A DNA stretch of 64,000 nucleotides from Spirochaetaceae bacterium (GCA_020632655.1 JACKFD010000019.1:1-64000), one strand, 5' to 3'; numbered from the stretch's first letter, positions 1 to 9,211 are shown. Notes: generated from the letters alone by a model not told the origin. Translations and numbers: made by a program.

Positions 1-810
1 CCGCCCCGCCCCGTCTTCCGCGGCGGCGGCCCCGATCGCGACGGCGAGGTCCCCCGAACGCAGCCCCGCCCGATCCGCGAGGCTGCCCGCCGTCGGCACG
101 CCCAGCAGGGCCGCCAGCCGATCGTGTCCGACCCCGATCCAGCCGTGGTCGACGACCGAGCCGAAGCGATCCCGGGTGCGCTGGACGCCGAGGGGCACGT
201 CGATGCGCTCGCGCTCACCCGCGCGCTCGATCTCGATGGCGAGCGAGACCCCTGCGCTCCGCTCGTCGATCGCGAGCGCGACCTCGTCCCACCACTCGAC
301 GGGCTCGCCATCCATCGACACGATCCGGTCCCCGGGCTCGAGTCCCGCGCGGGCCGCGGGCGAGCCGGCCTCGACCGAGCCAACGACCGCCGCCGGCCGC
401 GGCAATCCCACCCAGAGCACGCCCATCAGGCAGAGCACGGGCAGCAGCAGATTCATCGCCGGCCCCGCGAATACGACCGCGAGCTTCTGCCAGGCCGGCT
501 TCGCATCGAGGAACTCGTCGGGCCGCGCGTCCTCGGGCACGGGCGGACCCTGCACCTCATCGCCCGGCAAGGGCTCGCCCAGCATGCGCACGAAGCCGCC
601 GAGCGGGATCCAGCCGATCACGTACTCCGTGCCGTTGCGCTCCCAGCGCAGGCGCAGCCGTCCCACGCCGATCGGTGCACCGAAGCCGATCGAGAACTTC
701 AGCACGCGCACGCCACAGGCCTTGGCGACGAGGAAATGCCCGAGCTCGTGGACCACGATCAGGATCCCGAGCATCGGGATCACGGCGACGAGCGTATCGA
801 TCACGCCCAT
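1..810 (-). CDS. rseP: RseP-type site-2 zinc metalloprotease (3' end beyond window)
   Basis: Intramembrane protease that releases membrane-held anti-sigma factors and clears signal peptides. The first membrane segment carries the zinc-binding HELGH at residues 21-25, preceded by a hydrophobic stretch. A second conserved block (FAGPAMNLLLPVL, near residue 120) is the membrane motif just before the PDZ region, and PDZ-like sequence (AARAGLEPGDRIVSMDG) follows. The C-terminal membrane segments and the second catalytic motif lie outside the window. The ATG at 810 sits 10 nt inside the end of dxr, so the two genes overlap, which is the usual family order. Family assignment is secure; the physiological substrate cannot be read from the sequence. 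Confidence 0.93.
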   Translation of the reverse strand, partial: MGVIDTLVAVIPMLGILIVVHELGHFLVAKACGVRVLKFSIGFGAPIGVGRLRLRWERNGTEYVIGWIPLGGFVRMLGEPLPGDEVQGPPVPEDARPDEFLDAKPAWQKLAVVFAGPAMNLLLPVLCLMGVLWVGLPRPAAVVGSVEAGSPAARAGLEPGDRIVSMDGEPVEWWDEVALAIDERSAGVSLAIEIERAGERERIDVPLGVQRTRDRFGSVVDHGWIGVGHDRLAALLGVPTAGSLADRAGLRSGDLAVAIGAAAAEDGAGR

Positions 811-2051
811 CGCCCGGCCCCTCCGACGTCCCGCACGAGCGAAGGCCCGACCCCGCCGCGCGCGGCCCGGCTTCCCTCGAGCCAGGCCTGCGCCGCCTCG
901 CGCGCCCAGGCGTCTGCCGCCAGGATCGGCTCGAGCGCGTCCACACGCTGTCCGGCGTGATGCGCGAGATGCTCGTCGAGCACGGCCGCGTTGAGCGCAG
1001 CGATCCCCGGGAAGGGCAGTCGCCGATCGAGGAACGCCGCGACGGCGACCTCGTTGGCGGCGTTGAGCACGGCCGGTGCGGCCTCGCTCCCGGCGACGGC
1101 GCGATAGGCGAGGTCGAGACAGGGGAAGCGCACGCGATCGGGCCGCTCGAAGTCGAGGCGTGCGAGCTCGACGAGATCGAGACGCGGAACGTCGAGCTCG
1201 AGCCGCTCGGGATGCGCGAGCGCCACGGCGATCGGCACGCGCATGTCCGGCAGACCGAGCTGCGCGAGCACGGAGCGGTCGCGGAACTCGACGAGCGAAT
1301 GGACGATCGACTGCGGATGCACGACGACGTCGACCCGCGAGGCCGGCACGTCGAAGAGCCAGCGCGCCTCGATCACCTCGAGCCCCTTGTTCATCAGGGT
1401 CGCCGAGTCGATCGAGATCTTCGCGCCCATCGACCAGTTCGGGTGGGCGAGCGCCTCCTCGACGCTGGCCACCTCGATGCGTGCGGCCTCCCAGGTGCGG
1501 AAGGGACCGCCCGAGCAGGTCAGGATCAGCCGCTCGACCGCCTCGGGCGCGCTGCCGGCGAGACATTGGAAGATGGCGCTGTGCTCGGAGTCGATCGGCA
1601 CGATCGGCACGTCGTGGGACTCGGCCTCGCGCCGCACGAGCGCGCCGGCCATCACCATGACCTCCTTGTTCGCGAGGCCGATCGCGCGTCCGGCGCGGAT
1701 CGCCGCCAGCACGGGCGGCAGTCCGATCGCACCGACGAGGCCCGCCACGACGAGATCCGACTCGACCGTTGCAGCCTCGACGAGACCCGCCTCGGCCGAC
1801 ACCACGCGTGTCTCACGACCTCGTGTCGCACCGGGCTCCGAGCGCAGGGCCTCACGGACGGGCGCCTCGTCGTCCGGACGGCCGACCGACACGACCCGCG
1901 GACCGAAGCGTCGGGCCTGCTCGACGATCCGCTCCACACGCCGCCCGGCGGCGAGCGAGACGACCTCGAAGCGCTCGGGATGCCGCGCGACGACGTCGAG
2001 GGTCTGCTCGCCGATGCTCCCGGTGCTGCCGAGCAGCGCGACGCGCTTCAT
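801..2051 (-). CDS. dxr: 1-deoxy-D-xylulose 5-phosphate reductoisomerase
   Basis: Second enzyme of the MEP isoprenoid pathway: NADPH-dependent conversion of DXP to MEP in the cytoplasm. It has 416 aa, normal for the family. The N-terminal Rossmann motif GSTGSIG is at residues 8-14, the NKE block (LANKEVMVMAG) follows in the middle, and the metal/substrate motif VPIDSEHSAIFQCL is intact. The start at 2051 was chosen because MKRVALLGSTGSIG matches the family N terminus. This ATG overlaps the uppS stop as ATGA, while an upstream extension in the same frame is low-complexity and antisense to uppS. Normally cdsA lies between uppS and dxr; here the genes abut directly. Confidence 0.97.
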   Translation of the reverse strand: MKRVALLGSTGSIGEQTLDVVARHPERFEVVSLAAGRRVERIVEQARRFGPRVVSVGRPDDEAPVREALRSEPGATRGRETRVVSAEAGLVEAATVESDLVVAGLVGAIGLPPVLAAIRAGRAIGLANKEVMVMAGALVRREAESHDVPIVPIDSEHSAIFQCLAGSAPEAVERLILTCSGGPFRTWEAARIEVASVEEALAHPNWSMGAKISIDSATLMNKGLEVIEARWLFDVPASRVDVVVHPQSIVHSLVEFRDRSVLAQLGLPDMRVPIAVALAHPERLELDVPRLDLVELARLDFERPDRVRFPCLDLAYRAVAGSEAAPAVLNAANEVAVAAFLDRRLPFPGIAALNAAVLDEHLAHHAGQRVDALEPILAADAWAREAAQAWLEGSRAARGGVGPSLVRDVGGAGRWA

Positions 2052-2914
2052 CGCCGCGCGTGCCCCCGCACCCCCGCGGACGGCGCGCGCGGCCCGGCGC
2101 CCTCGCCCTCCGTCGCGGATACGGCGTCCACGCCCTCCACGCCCGCCACGCCCGCCGCAGCGCCCGGGGCCTCCGGACGCATCTGCTCGCTCGTCCGCCC
2201 GAAGCGGCGTTCGCGACCCTGGTAGTCGAGCAGCGCGGCCTCGAACTCCGCGCGCCGGAACTCCGGCCACATGCGCGGCGAGAGATGGAGCTCGGTGTAC
2301 GCGATCTGCCAGAGCAGGAAGTTCGAGACGCGCTGCTCCGCGCCCGTCCGGATCAGCAGGTCCGGATCCGACAGGTCCGGCGCGTAGAGGTACGCGGCGA
2401 AGCCCTTCTCATCGAGTCCCTCCGCGTCGATCTTGCCCGCCTCCGCATCCCGCGCGAGGCGGCGGGCGGCGTCGACGATCTCCGTGCGACCACCGTAGGA
2501 GAGCGCGAACACGAGCTGCATCCCGTCGTTGCCTGCCGTGCGCTCGACGGCGCGCTCGACGGCCCTTCGCGTGCTGGGCGGGAGCCGGTCGAGCCGCCCG
2601 ATCGAGCGGACGCGAGCGCGATGACTCATGACCTCTTCGATCTCGGTCTCGAGGTATTCCTCGAGCAGACGCATCAGCTCGGAGACCTCGTTCCGGGGCC
2701 GGTTCCAGTTCTCGTTCGAGAAGGCGTAGAGCGTGAGGGTCCCGACGCCGTAGTCGCGTGCGGCGCGGAGGACGGCGCGGACGGACTCGATGCCTTCGCG
2801 ATGGCCGGCCACGCGCTCGAGTCCGCGGGCGGTCGCCCAGCGGCCGTTGCCATCCATGATGATGGCGACGTGACGCGGCACGCGATCGAGCTGGATGTCC
2901 GGGTGGCGCTCCAC
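2048..2914 (-). CDS. uppS: Undecaprenyl (polyprenyl) diphosphate synthase
   Basis: Cis-prenyltransferase that makes the C55 lipid carrier for peptidoglycan and O-antigen from FPP and IPP. The signature IIMDGNGRWA holds the catalytic Asp at residue 21. Also present are the FSNENWNRP block and the C-terminal IPP-binding region DLLIRTGAEQRVSNFLLWQ. At 288 aa it is longer than the usual 240-255 because of an Ala/Gly/Arg-rich tail of about 40 residues after the conserved YQGRERRFG. That tail may be disordered or a consequence of the overlapped junction with dxr. The product feeds the same lipid II route as murJ, found elsewhere in the window. Confidence 0.96.
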   Translation of the reverse strand: MERHPDIQLDRVPRHVAIIMDGNGRWATARGLERVAGHREGIESVRAVLRAARDYGVGTLTLYAFSNENWNRPRNEVSELMRLLEEYLETEIEEVMSHRARVRSIGRLDRLPPSTRRAVERAVERTAGNDGMQLVFALSYGGRTEIVDAARRLARDAEAGKIDAEGLDEKGFAAYLYAPDLSDPDLLIRTGAEQRVSNFLLWQIAYTELHLSPRMWPEFRRAEFEAALLDYQGRERRFGRTSEQMRPEAPGAAAGVAGVEGVDAVSATEGEGAGPRAPSAGVRGHARR

Positions 2915-2934
2915 GACGAGTCGGCGTCCCGGTC

Positions 2935-3504
2935 CTAGACCGCGAGGACGTCCTTCTCCTTCTGCGCCGTGAGGTCGTCGATCTTCTTGACGTACTCGTC
3001 CGTCAGATCCTGGACCCGCTTGTCGGCGCGGTGGCGATCGTCCTTCGAGAGTCCTCCGTCCTCGAGATCCTTGAGCAGGCCGATCGCGTCGCGGCGGCCG
3101 TCGCGAACCCGGATGCGATGCTCCTCGGCGATCTTCTTGACCTGCTTCACGAGGTTCTTGCGGCGCTCCTCGGTCAGCGGCGGGATCTGGATGCGGATGA
3201 CCTTGCCGTCGTTGCCGGGCGTGACGCCGAGATCCGAGGCGAGGATCGCCTTCTCGATCTGGGGGATCGCCGTCTTGTCGAAGGGCGAGATCACGATCAT
3301 GCGCGGATCCGGCACCGAGAGCGTCGCGAGCTGGTTGATCGGCGTCGGCGTGTCGAAGTAGTCGACCGAGAGTCCATCGAGCAGGCTCGAGCTCGCTCGA
3401 CCGGTCCGGACCCGGGTCAGCTCCTTCTTGAAGCGCTCGATCGCCTTCTCCATCGCATCCCGCGCCTCGTCGATCACCGCCGAGACGTCCGATTCGTCCG
3501 CCAT
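2935..3504 (-). CDS. frr: Ribosome recycling factor
   Basis: Splits post-termination ribosomes together with EF-G. The 189-aa product is full length. Recognisable are the N-terminal helix leading to ELTRVRTGRASSSLLDGL, the domain II part NQLATLSVPDPRMIVISPFD, the IPPLTEERRKNLVKQVKK block, and a C-terminal helix ending DLTAQKEKDVLAV. The ATG at 3504 (MADESDV) was preferred over longer in-frame extensions because GGGAGG lies 9 nt upstream and the protein then starts like other family members. It sits between pyrH and uppS in the classic order. The 112-bp gap to pyrH contains only GC-rich short dyads. Confidence 0.97.
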   Translation of the reverse strand: MADESDVSAVIDEARDAMEKAIERFKKELTRVRTGRASSSLLDGLSVDYFDTPTPINQLATLSVPDPRMIVISPFDKTAIPQIEKAILASDLGVTPGNDGKVIRIQIPPLTEERRKNLVKQVKKIAEEHRIRVRDGRRDAIGLLKDLEDGGLSKDDRHRADKRVQDLTDEYVKKIDDLTAQKEKDVLAV

Positions 3505-3616
3505 GCCCTTCGAGCCTCCCTGTGCCTGTCTCGTCCGTCCGATCGCCGACCGGGTCCTTCGGCCCCGCCAGGCGCCGGGCCGTTCCCCCTGGCGCCCGAT
3601 CCGGCCCGCCCGATCG

Positions 3617-4339
3617 CTAGTCGCCGAGGTGCCGCACGATCGTGCCCACACGCTCTCCCCGCACGGCCTTCAGGATGTTCCCCCGCACGCTCATGTCGAA
3701 GACCATGATCGGCAGATCGTTCTCCCGACACAAGGCGATGGCCGTCTGGTCCATGAAGCGGAGATCGCGTCGCAGCGCCTCCGCGTAGTCGAGCTCGTCG
3801 TAGCGGATCGCCTTCGGGTCCCGCGCCGGATCCGCGTTGTACACGCCATCGACCTGGGTGGCCTTCATGATCACGTCGGCGTGGATCTCCGCTGCCCGGA
3901 GTGCGGCGGCCGTGTCCGTCGTGAAGTAGGGATTGCCCGTGCCCGCGGCGAAGATCACGAGGCGGCCCTTCTCGAGGTGCCGGATCGCTCGGCGTCGGAT
4001 GTAGGGCTCGGCGACCTGGGCGATCTCGATCGCGGTCTGGACCCGGGTCGGGACCTCGGCCTTCTCGAGCGCGTCCTGCAGCGCCATCGCGTTGATGACG
4101 CTCGCGAGCATGCCCATGTAGTCGGCCTGGGCCCGATCCATGCCCTGCGCGGCGGCCGTCATCCCGCGGATGATGTTGCCGCCACCGATCACGATGCTGA
4201 TCTCGGTCCCGAGCTCGTGGACCTCGCGAATCTGGTCCGCGATCGCCCCGATCACGCCCGGATGGATGCCGTACCCGTCCTCCCCGGCGAGTCCCTCGCC
4301 GGAGAGCTTGAGCAGCAACCTCCGGTACGGGGTCGTCAC
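3617..4339 (-). CDS. pyrH: Uridylate kinase (UMP kinase)
   Basis: Phosphorylates UMP to UDP in pyrimidine nucleotide synthesis; an amino-acid-kinase-fold hexamer. It has 240 aa. The motif LLKLSGEGLAGEDGYGI is at the N terminus, IVIGGGNIIRG binds phosphate, and IFAAGTGNPYFTTDTAAALRA is the signature loop. The ATG at 4339 overlaps the tsf stop (ATGA), so translation is likely coupled to tsf. No anomalies were seen. Confidence 0.97.
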   Translation of the reverse strand: MTTPYRRLLLKLSGEGLAGEDGYGIHPGVIGAIADQIREVHELGTEISIVIGGGNIIRGMTAAAQGMDRAQADYMGMLASVINAMALQDALEKAEVPTRVQTAIEIAQVAEPYIRRRAIRHLEKGRLVIFAAGTGNPYFTTDTAAALRAAEIHADVIMKATQVDGVYNADPARDPKAIRYDELDYAEALRRDLRFMDQTAIALCRENDLPIMVFDMSVRGNILKAVRGERVGTIVRHLGD

Positions 4340-5205
4340 GACTCGGCGGCCTCTCCCAGCTTGAAGCGCACGAAGGAGGCGACGCGGACGTCCTGCCCGG
4401 CGGCCTTGCCCGCCGCGGCGAGCACCTCGCGCACGCTCTTGTCGGGGTCCTTCACGAAGCCCTGCTCGACGAGGCAGTTCTCGGCGAAGAATTTGTTGAT
4501 CCGGCCGTCGACCATCTTCTGCACGACGGCGTCGGGCTTGCCGCTCTCCTTGGCCTCCTTCGTGAGGAAGGCGCGCTCCTTCTCGACCGCCTCCGCCGGC
4601 ATGTCGTCCCGGGCGATCGCGATCGGCGTGGGATCGTGGGCCGCGACGTGCATCGCGACGTCCTTCGCGACCTCGTCGATCGCGCCGCCCGAGGCCTTCG
4701 TCTCGAGCGCCACGAGCACGCCGAGCTTTCCGCCGCCGTGGATGTAGCCCCCGACCACCCCGTCCACGTCGACCGAGGCGACGCGCTTGAGCTGGATGTT
4801 CTCGCCGACCTTCGCGACGGCCGCCTGGACCACGGACTCGATCGTGCCGCCGGTCATCGAGACCGAGAGTGCCGCCTCCGGATCCGAGATGCCGCCCGCG
4901 GCCGCGATCGCGTCCGCCACGCTCTGGGCCAGTCCCTGGAAGTCCGGCGTCTTCGCGACGAAGTCCGTCTCGCAGCCGAGCTCGACGAGCGCGCCCCGAC
5001 CGCCGGAGGAGGAGAACGCCACGGCGCCCTCGCTCGTCTCACGACCCGCCCGCTTGCCCGCCTTCGCGACGCCGCGCTCGCGGAGCAGCTCGATCGCCTT
5101 CTCGACGTTCCCATCCGCGTCCGCCAGCGCGCGCTTGCAGTCCATCATGCCCGCGCCGGTCGAATCACGCAGCGCCTTCACGTCTGCCGCAGAGATGCCT
5201 GCCAC
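4336..5205 (-). CDS. tsf: Elongation factor Ts
   Basis: Guanine nucleotide exchange factor for EF-Tu. It has 289 aa, with the N-terminal UBA-like helix bundle (MAGISAADVKALRDSTGAGMMDCKRAL), the core motif ELGCETDFVAKTPDF, and the second half beginning IQLKRVASVDVDG. It lies downstream of rpsB across a 172-bp gap containing a strong palindrome. This is the standard rpsB-tsf arrangement. Confidence 0.97.
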   Translation of the reverse strand: MAGISAADVKALRDSTGAGMMDCKRALADADGNVEKAIELLRERGVAKAGKRAGRETSEGAVAFSSSGGRGALVELGCETDFVAKTPDFQGLAQSVADAIAAAGGISDPEAALSVSMTGGTIESVVQAAVAKVGENIQLKRVASVDVDGVVGGYIHGGGKLGVLVALETKASGGAIDEVAKDVAMHVAAHDPTPIAIARDDMPAEAVEKERAFLTKEAKESGKPDAVVQKMVDGRINKFFAENCLVEQGFVKDPDKSVREVLAAAGKAAGQDVRVASFVRFKLGEAAES

Positions 5206-5260
5206 TTCCCTCTACTCCTATCGCTCGTCTCGTGCTCCAGCCGGACCGAGCGCCGCGATC

Positions 5261-5280
5261 GCCCGGGGCGCGCCCCGGGC
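5261..5280 (-). terminator. Perfect 8-bp-arm palindrome between rpsB and tsf
   Basis: GCCCGGGGCGCGCCCCGGGC is a perfect inverted repeat with a 4-nt centre, in the 172-bp spacer after the rpsB stop. No T-run follows on the minus strand, so it could be a partial (attenuating) terminator or an RNA-processing hairpin that sets the S2:EF-Ts ratio. That role is inference. Confidence 0.5.
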
Positions 5281-5377
5281 ATCTCCTCGCGGCGGTCGCC
5301 CGGGCGGCCTCCCAGCCCCCGCGCGCACCGTCCAGCCGCTTCCCGCCGCACCGCAGTCGGTGATCGGCGGCCCTGAT

Positions 5378-6400
5378 TCACTCCTGCCCCGACTCGCCCG
5401 AGGCCTCGCCACCCGGACCGGCCTCGTCGGAACGTCCACCCGCCGAGAAGCTCTTGCCGCCGCCGGCCGAGCTGTTCGCCCCCCGGCTCCTTCGCGGCGC
5501 CTGCTTGATCTCGACGACGCGGCGACCCGTGCGCGGTCCGGCATCGACCTTCGGCGCCGGCGGTGCATCGCGGCGCTGGGCCACGAGCTCGGCCTGGTGC
5601 TGCTCGTAGCCTTCGAGGCACGCGTTGGCCGCGGCGGTGCAGTACAGGTCGATCGCGCGGATCGCGTCGTCGTTGCCCGGAACGACGAAGTCGATGTCGC
5701 GGGGGCTGTTGTTCGTGTCGACGATGCCGACGATCGGGATGTTCAGGCGCTTCGCCTCCTGGACGGCGATCGCCTCCTTGCCGACGTCGATGATGAAGAC
5801 CGCGTCCGGCGTGCGCTCCATCTGGCGCAGCCCCTCGAGCGACTTCGCGTACTTCTCGACCTGACGCGAGATGCTCGCGAGCTCCTTCTTCGAGAGCTCC
5901 GCCTTCTTGTCCTCGGAGCCGAGGATGTCGAGGAACTGGTTGTAGCGGTCGATCGACTTCTTGACCGTCTTCCAGTTCGTGAGCATGCCGCCGAGCCAGC
6001 GGTTGTTGACGTAGTGCTGCCGGCAGCGCCGCGCCTCGGTCATGATCGGGGCCGCCGCCTGGCGCTTCGTGCCGACGAAGAGGACGCGACCGCCCGCAGC
6101 GGTCGTCTCGCGCAGGAAGTCGAGGGCCTCGCTCAGCATCGGCAGCGTCTGGTCGAGGTCGACGATGTGCGTGCCGTTGCGCTCGCCGAAGATGAACGAC
6201 CGCATCAGCGGGTTCCAGCGACCGGGCTGGTGGCCGTAGTGGACGCCCGCCTCGAGCAGCGCTCGGATCGAGAGCTCCTGCTCCTTCAGGGCCTGACCGA
6301 GGCTCGACTCGGCGGCCGGCGCGCTCTCGGGCGCAGCGGGGGGCGGGGTGGGCGTAGCGGCAGCGGTCTCGGCCGTCGGTGCGGCCGGCGTCTCGGACAT
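5378..6400 (-). CDS. rpsB: 30S ribosomal protein S2 with N- and C-terminal extensions
   Basis: Ribosomal protein S2 of the small subunit. The core is clear: LLEAGVHYGHQPGRWNPLM, FVGTKRQAAAPI, NNRWLGGMLTNWKTVKKSI, DAVFIIDVGKEAIAVQEA, VGIVDTNNSPRDIDFVVPGNDDA. The start at 6400 has GGAGAG 7 nt upstream; the longer frame above it is non-homologous. The 340-aa length exceeds the typical 230-260. An Ala/Pro-rich leader of about 40 residues precedes the core, and a Gly/Ser/Arg-rich tail of about 60 residues follows it. Head of the operon running to rseP. Confidence 0.96.
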   Translation of the reverse strand: MSETPAAPTAETAAATPTPPPAAPESAPAAESSLGQALKEQELSIRALLEAGVHYGHQPGRWNPLMRSFIFGERNGTHIVDLDQTLPMLSEALDFLRETTAAGGRVLFVGTKRQAAAPIMTEARRCRQHYVNNRWLGGMLTNWKTVKKSIDRYNQFLDILGSEDKKAELSKKELASISRQVEKYAKSLEGLRQMERTPDAVFIIDVGKEAIAVQEAKRLNIPIVGIVDTNNSPRDIDFVVPGNDDAIRAIDLYCTAAANACLEGYEQHQAELVAQRRDAPPAPKVDAGPRTGRRVVEIKQAPRRSRGANSSAGGGKSFSAGGRSDEAGPGGEASGESGQE

Positions 6401-6952
6401 CGAACTCTCCTTCGCGGTTGGGCCTCCGCCCCGAGCCGTCCACTCTGATCTCGCGCGACGCCGAGGCGTCCGCGCTCGATCCGCATCGTTCGTCTCCTCC
6501 CACGCTTGCGGGACTGCGAACGATGCCGGACTGCCATCCCCGACCCGGAACGTCTGCGAAGCCACGCCATCGGGTCCGCCCGGCCAGCCCTCCGACTCGA
6601 TCGGAGGAGACGTCCGGAACGGACTCGGAGGGCCCGAAGGCCCCGCCGCGACCGGTCCATCCGGTGCGGCGAGCGAGCAGCTCGCATGCGCTCCGGGCAC
6701 CGCCGGGGTGACTCGGAACGTGTGATTTCGCGGGTGTTTAGCAGACTCTCCCCGGTGAAGACAGGCCGCCGGCCCCGAATCGGGCTTCCCCCGGACCGGG
6801 CCGGTCGGGCGATCCTGCGAAGAATCCCGCTCGTTCGCGTCCCGGGCGGGCTACTCCTCTGGGCCGACCGCGCATCCCGGCGATCCGCGCCAGGCGGATC
6901 CGCCCCCGGCCGGGAGACGAGCCCGCGCGGCGCAGATGGGAGACCCGCGAGG
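6401..6952. other. Divergent intergenic region (rpsB leader / MMPL upstream)
   Basis: This 552-bp stretch contains no gene I can support. On the rpsB side are short hairpins, including CTCCGA/TCGGAG arms at 6590-6606 and GGGCC/GGCCC around a CGAA loop near 6630-6643. These would lie in the rpsB 5' leader if transcription starts far upstream, and S2 of many bacteria binds its own leader. An AT-richer patch at about 6721-6745, with minus-strand TGCTAAACA, is the best promoter candidate but is a weak match to a -10 box. Confidence 0.35.
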
Positions 6953-9187
6953 ATGACCAGCCGCCCGGCCGAAAGCACCCCCGACCGCTCGCGCTTCCGG
7001 AGCCAGGCCGTCTGGGTGCTCGGCTTCTTCGCCCTGCTCACCCTCGCCTCGGCCCTCTACGGCGCCGGCGTGAAGCCCCTGCTCAAGGCCGGCGGGATCA
7101 TCGCCCTGCACAGCGAGTCCGCCGAGGCCCGGGACTGGCTCCAGGCGGGTCTCGGGGTCGCGTCCCCCGACGTGATCGCCGTCTTCACGTCCGAGGACCT
7201 CTCCGCCCTCGACACCGACTACTACGACGAGATCGAGCCCGTGCTCGACGCGCTCGCCGAGGACGAGACGGTCGAGTCGGTCACCTCCTACTTCGACTCG
7301 GGCCTGCTCTCGATGGTCTCCGAGGATCGCCACAGCACGGTCGCCTTCCTCGCGCTGCGCGGCGACGACAGCGACAAGGCACGCGCCCTGCCCGCGCTGC
7401 GCGAGCTCGTCGCGGACGCGCCGATGCAGGTCCGTCTCGGCGGACCGCTGGTCGCCGAAGCCTTCGCCCAGGAGACGGCCTTCCGCGACCTCGCCCGCGG
7501 CGAGCTGATCGCCGCCCCGATCATCGTGCTGCTGCTCTTCTACTTCTTCCGCGGCGTGACCGCGACGCTCCTGCCCGTCGCGATCGCCGCCTTCGCGATC
7601 CCGACGACCCTCGCCGGCCTGCGCGTGCTCACCCACTTCATGGACGTCTCGGTCTTCGCCCTGAACGTCGCCAGCATCATCGGCATCGGCCTCGCCGTCG
7701 ACTACGCGCTGCTCGTCGTCACCCGATTCCGGGAGGAGCTCGGTCGCGGTCACGCCGTCGATGCCGCGCTCGAACGCACCCGCAAGACGGCCGGGCACGC
7801 GATCCTCGTCTCGGGCTCGACCGTCGCCGCCTCGCTCGCGGGGCTGCTCGTCTTCCCGATCATGGTGCTCCGCACGATCGCCGTCTCGGGCATCATGGTC
7901 GTCGGCTTCGCGATGCTCGGCGCGCTCGTCCTGCTGCCCGCGCTGATGGCCCGCTACGGCCATCACCTCGGCTCGGATGCGGCGCACGAGACGGGCCCGA
8001 TGGCGCGGCGACTGCACGCCTTCGCGCAGTGGGTCATGCGCTGGCCCGTCGTCCTCACGGTCGTGACGACGCTCTTCCTGCTGGCGCTGGGCTGGCCCGC
8101 GCTGCGCATGAAGAGCGCGATGCCCGACTCGCGCATCTTCACGCCAGGCGCCGAGGTGCGGGTCGTCGACGAGATGCTCGAGGATCGGGAGACGGGCTTC
8201 GGCCGCCAGCCCCTCACGCCCATCCTGATCGCCGTACGGGGCGAATCGGACTTCGCGAGCACGCCCGCGGCCGTCGATCGTCTGATCGCCTACGTGAAGG
8301 CGCTGAAGACGGTGCCCGGCGTCGACCGCGTCGAGAGCCCCTTTGCAAGCGGTCCGCTCTCGCATCCGGAGGACGCGCCGCGGCTGCTCGCAGATCCTTC
8401 GTCGCTCTCCGACCTCGAGAGTGACTTCCTGACCGATACGCTGCGGGGGGACCTGGCCCTCGTCTACGTCTACGCCGAGGCACCGTGGCGCTCGAACGAG
8501 GCCGGTGAGCTGATCGGGCGACTCCGCGAGGTGCCGAGTCCCGATCTCGCCGTGCGGGTCGGTGGCCCGACGGCCGACAACTACGACGGCCGCCGTACCC
8601 TCGCCGCCTGGCTCCCGACGGTCTTCTGGATCATCGTCGCAACGAACATCGCGATCCTCTTCCTCGCCTTCGGCTCGGTCGTGCTGCCCTTCAAGGCGAT
8701 CGCCATGAACGTCGTGTCCGTCGCGGCGAGCTTCGGCGCCCTCGTCTGGATCTTCCAGGACGGTCACCTGCGCGGGTGGCTCCGCTTCGAGCCCCAGGAC
8801 GGGATCGAGGTGACCGTGCCGGTCGTGCTGCTCGCCGTCGTATTCGGCCTCTCGATGGACTACGAGATCTTCATGCTCTCGCGCATCAAGGAGGAGTTCG
8901 ACCGGAGCGGCGACAATACGTCGAGCGTCGCGATCGGCCTCGAGCACACGAGCAGCATCATCACGCGGGCAGCATTGCTGCTGATCGCCGTGGTCGGGGC
9001 CTTCGCCTTCGGTGATCTGATCTTCGTGAAGGAGATCGGCGTGGGGCTCGCGGTGGCGATCTTCCTCGACGCGACGATCGTGCGCTGCGTGCTGGTGCCG
9101 TCGACGATGAAGCTGCTGGGACGCTTCAACTGGTGGGCACCCGCCTGGGTACGGCGGCTCTGGAGTCCGAGCTTCGAAGGGCTCTGA
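6953..9187 (+). CDS. MMPL/RND-superfamily lipid exporter
   Basis: Predicted inner-membrane transporter of the MMPL branch of RND permeases (lipid, hopanoid or other hydrophobic cargo; substrate unknown). The 744-aa protein has the two-fold RND plan: one TM near residues 20-45, a periplasmic domain, then a five-TM bundle containing GIGLAVDYALLVVTRFREE. A second periplasmic domain and a second bundle follow, containing VVFGLSMDYEIFMLSRIKEEF and the family-typical FLDATIVRCVLVPSTM. The Asp of each DYA/DYE motif is the expected proton relay. The ATG at 6953 follows GGGAG/GAGG; longer in-frame extension upstream is non-coding-like. It is monocistronic on the plus strand, convergent with the transposase and argJ. 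Confidence 0.9.
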   Translation: MTSRPAESTPDRSRFRSQAVWVLGFFALLTLASALYGAGVKPLLKAGGIIALHSESAEARDWLQAGLGVASPDVIAVFTSEDLSALDTDYYDEIEPVLDALAEDETVESVTSYFDSGLLSMVSEDRHSTVAFLALRGDDSDKARALPALRELVADAPMQVRLGGPLVAEAFAQETAFRDLARGELIAAPIIVLLLFYFFRGVTATLLPVAIAAFAIPTTLAGLRVLTHFMDVSVFALNVASIIGIGLAVDYALLVVTRFREELGRGHAVDAALERTRKTAGHAILVSGSTVAASLAGLLVFPIMVLRTIAVSGIMVVGFAMLGALVLLPALMARYGHHLGSDAAHETGPMARRLHAFAQWVMRWPVVLTVVTTLFLLALGWPALRMKSAMPDSRIFTPGAEVRVVDEMLEDRETGFGRQPLTPILIAVRGESDFASTPAAVDRLIAYVKALKTVPGVDRVESPFASGPLSHPEDAPRLLADPSSLSDLESDFLTDTLRGDLALVYVYAEAPWRSNEAGELIGRLREVPSPDLAVRVGGPTADNYDGRRTLAAWLPTVFWIIVATNIAILFLAFGSVVLPFKAIAMNVVSVAASFGALVWIFQDGHLRGWLRFEPQDGIEVTVPVVLLAVVFGLSMDYEIFMLSRIKEEFDRSGDNTSSVAIGLEHTSSIITRAALLLIAVVGAFAFGDLIFVKEIGVGLAVAIFLDATIVRCVLVPSTMKLLGRFNWWAPAWVRRLWSPSFEGL

Positions 9188-9193
9188 GCCCAA

Positions 9194-9211
9194 GCCACGC
9201 CTCAGGTCGTG
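9194..9211. repeat. Left copy of 18-bp direct repeat
   Basis: GCCACGCCTCAGGTCGTG, 6 nt after the MMPL stop codon; it differs from the right copy at one base (C for T at position 7). Confidence 0.7.

Noticed and set aside
3505..3616. Terminator between pyrH and frr
   Set aside because: Two GGCGCC words are self-palindromic but form only a weak 6-bp stem with a 14-nt loop and no T-run.
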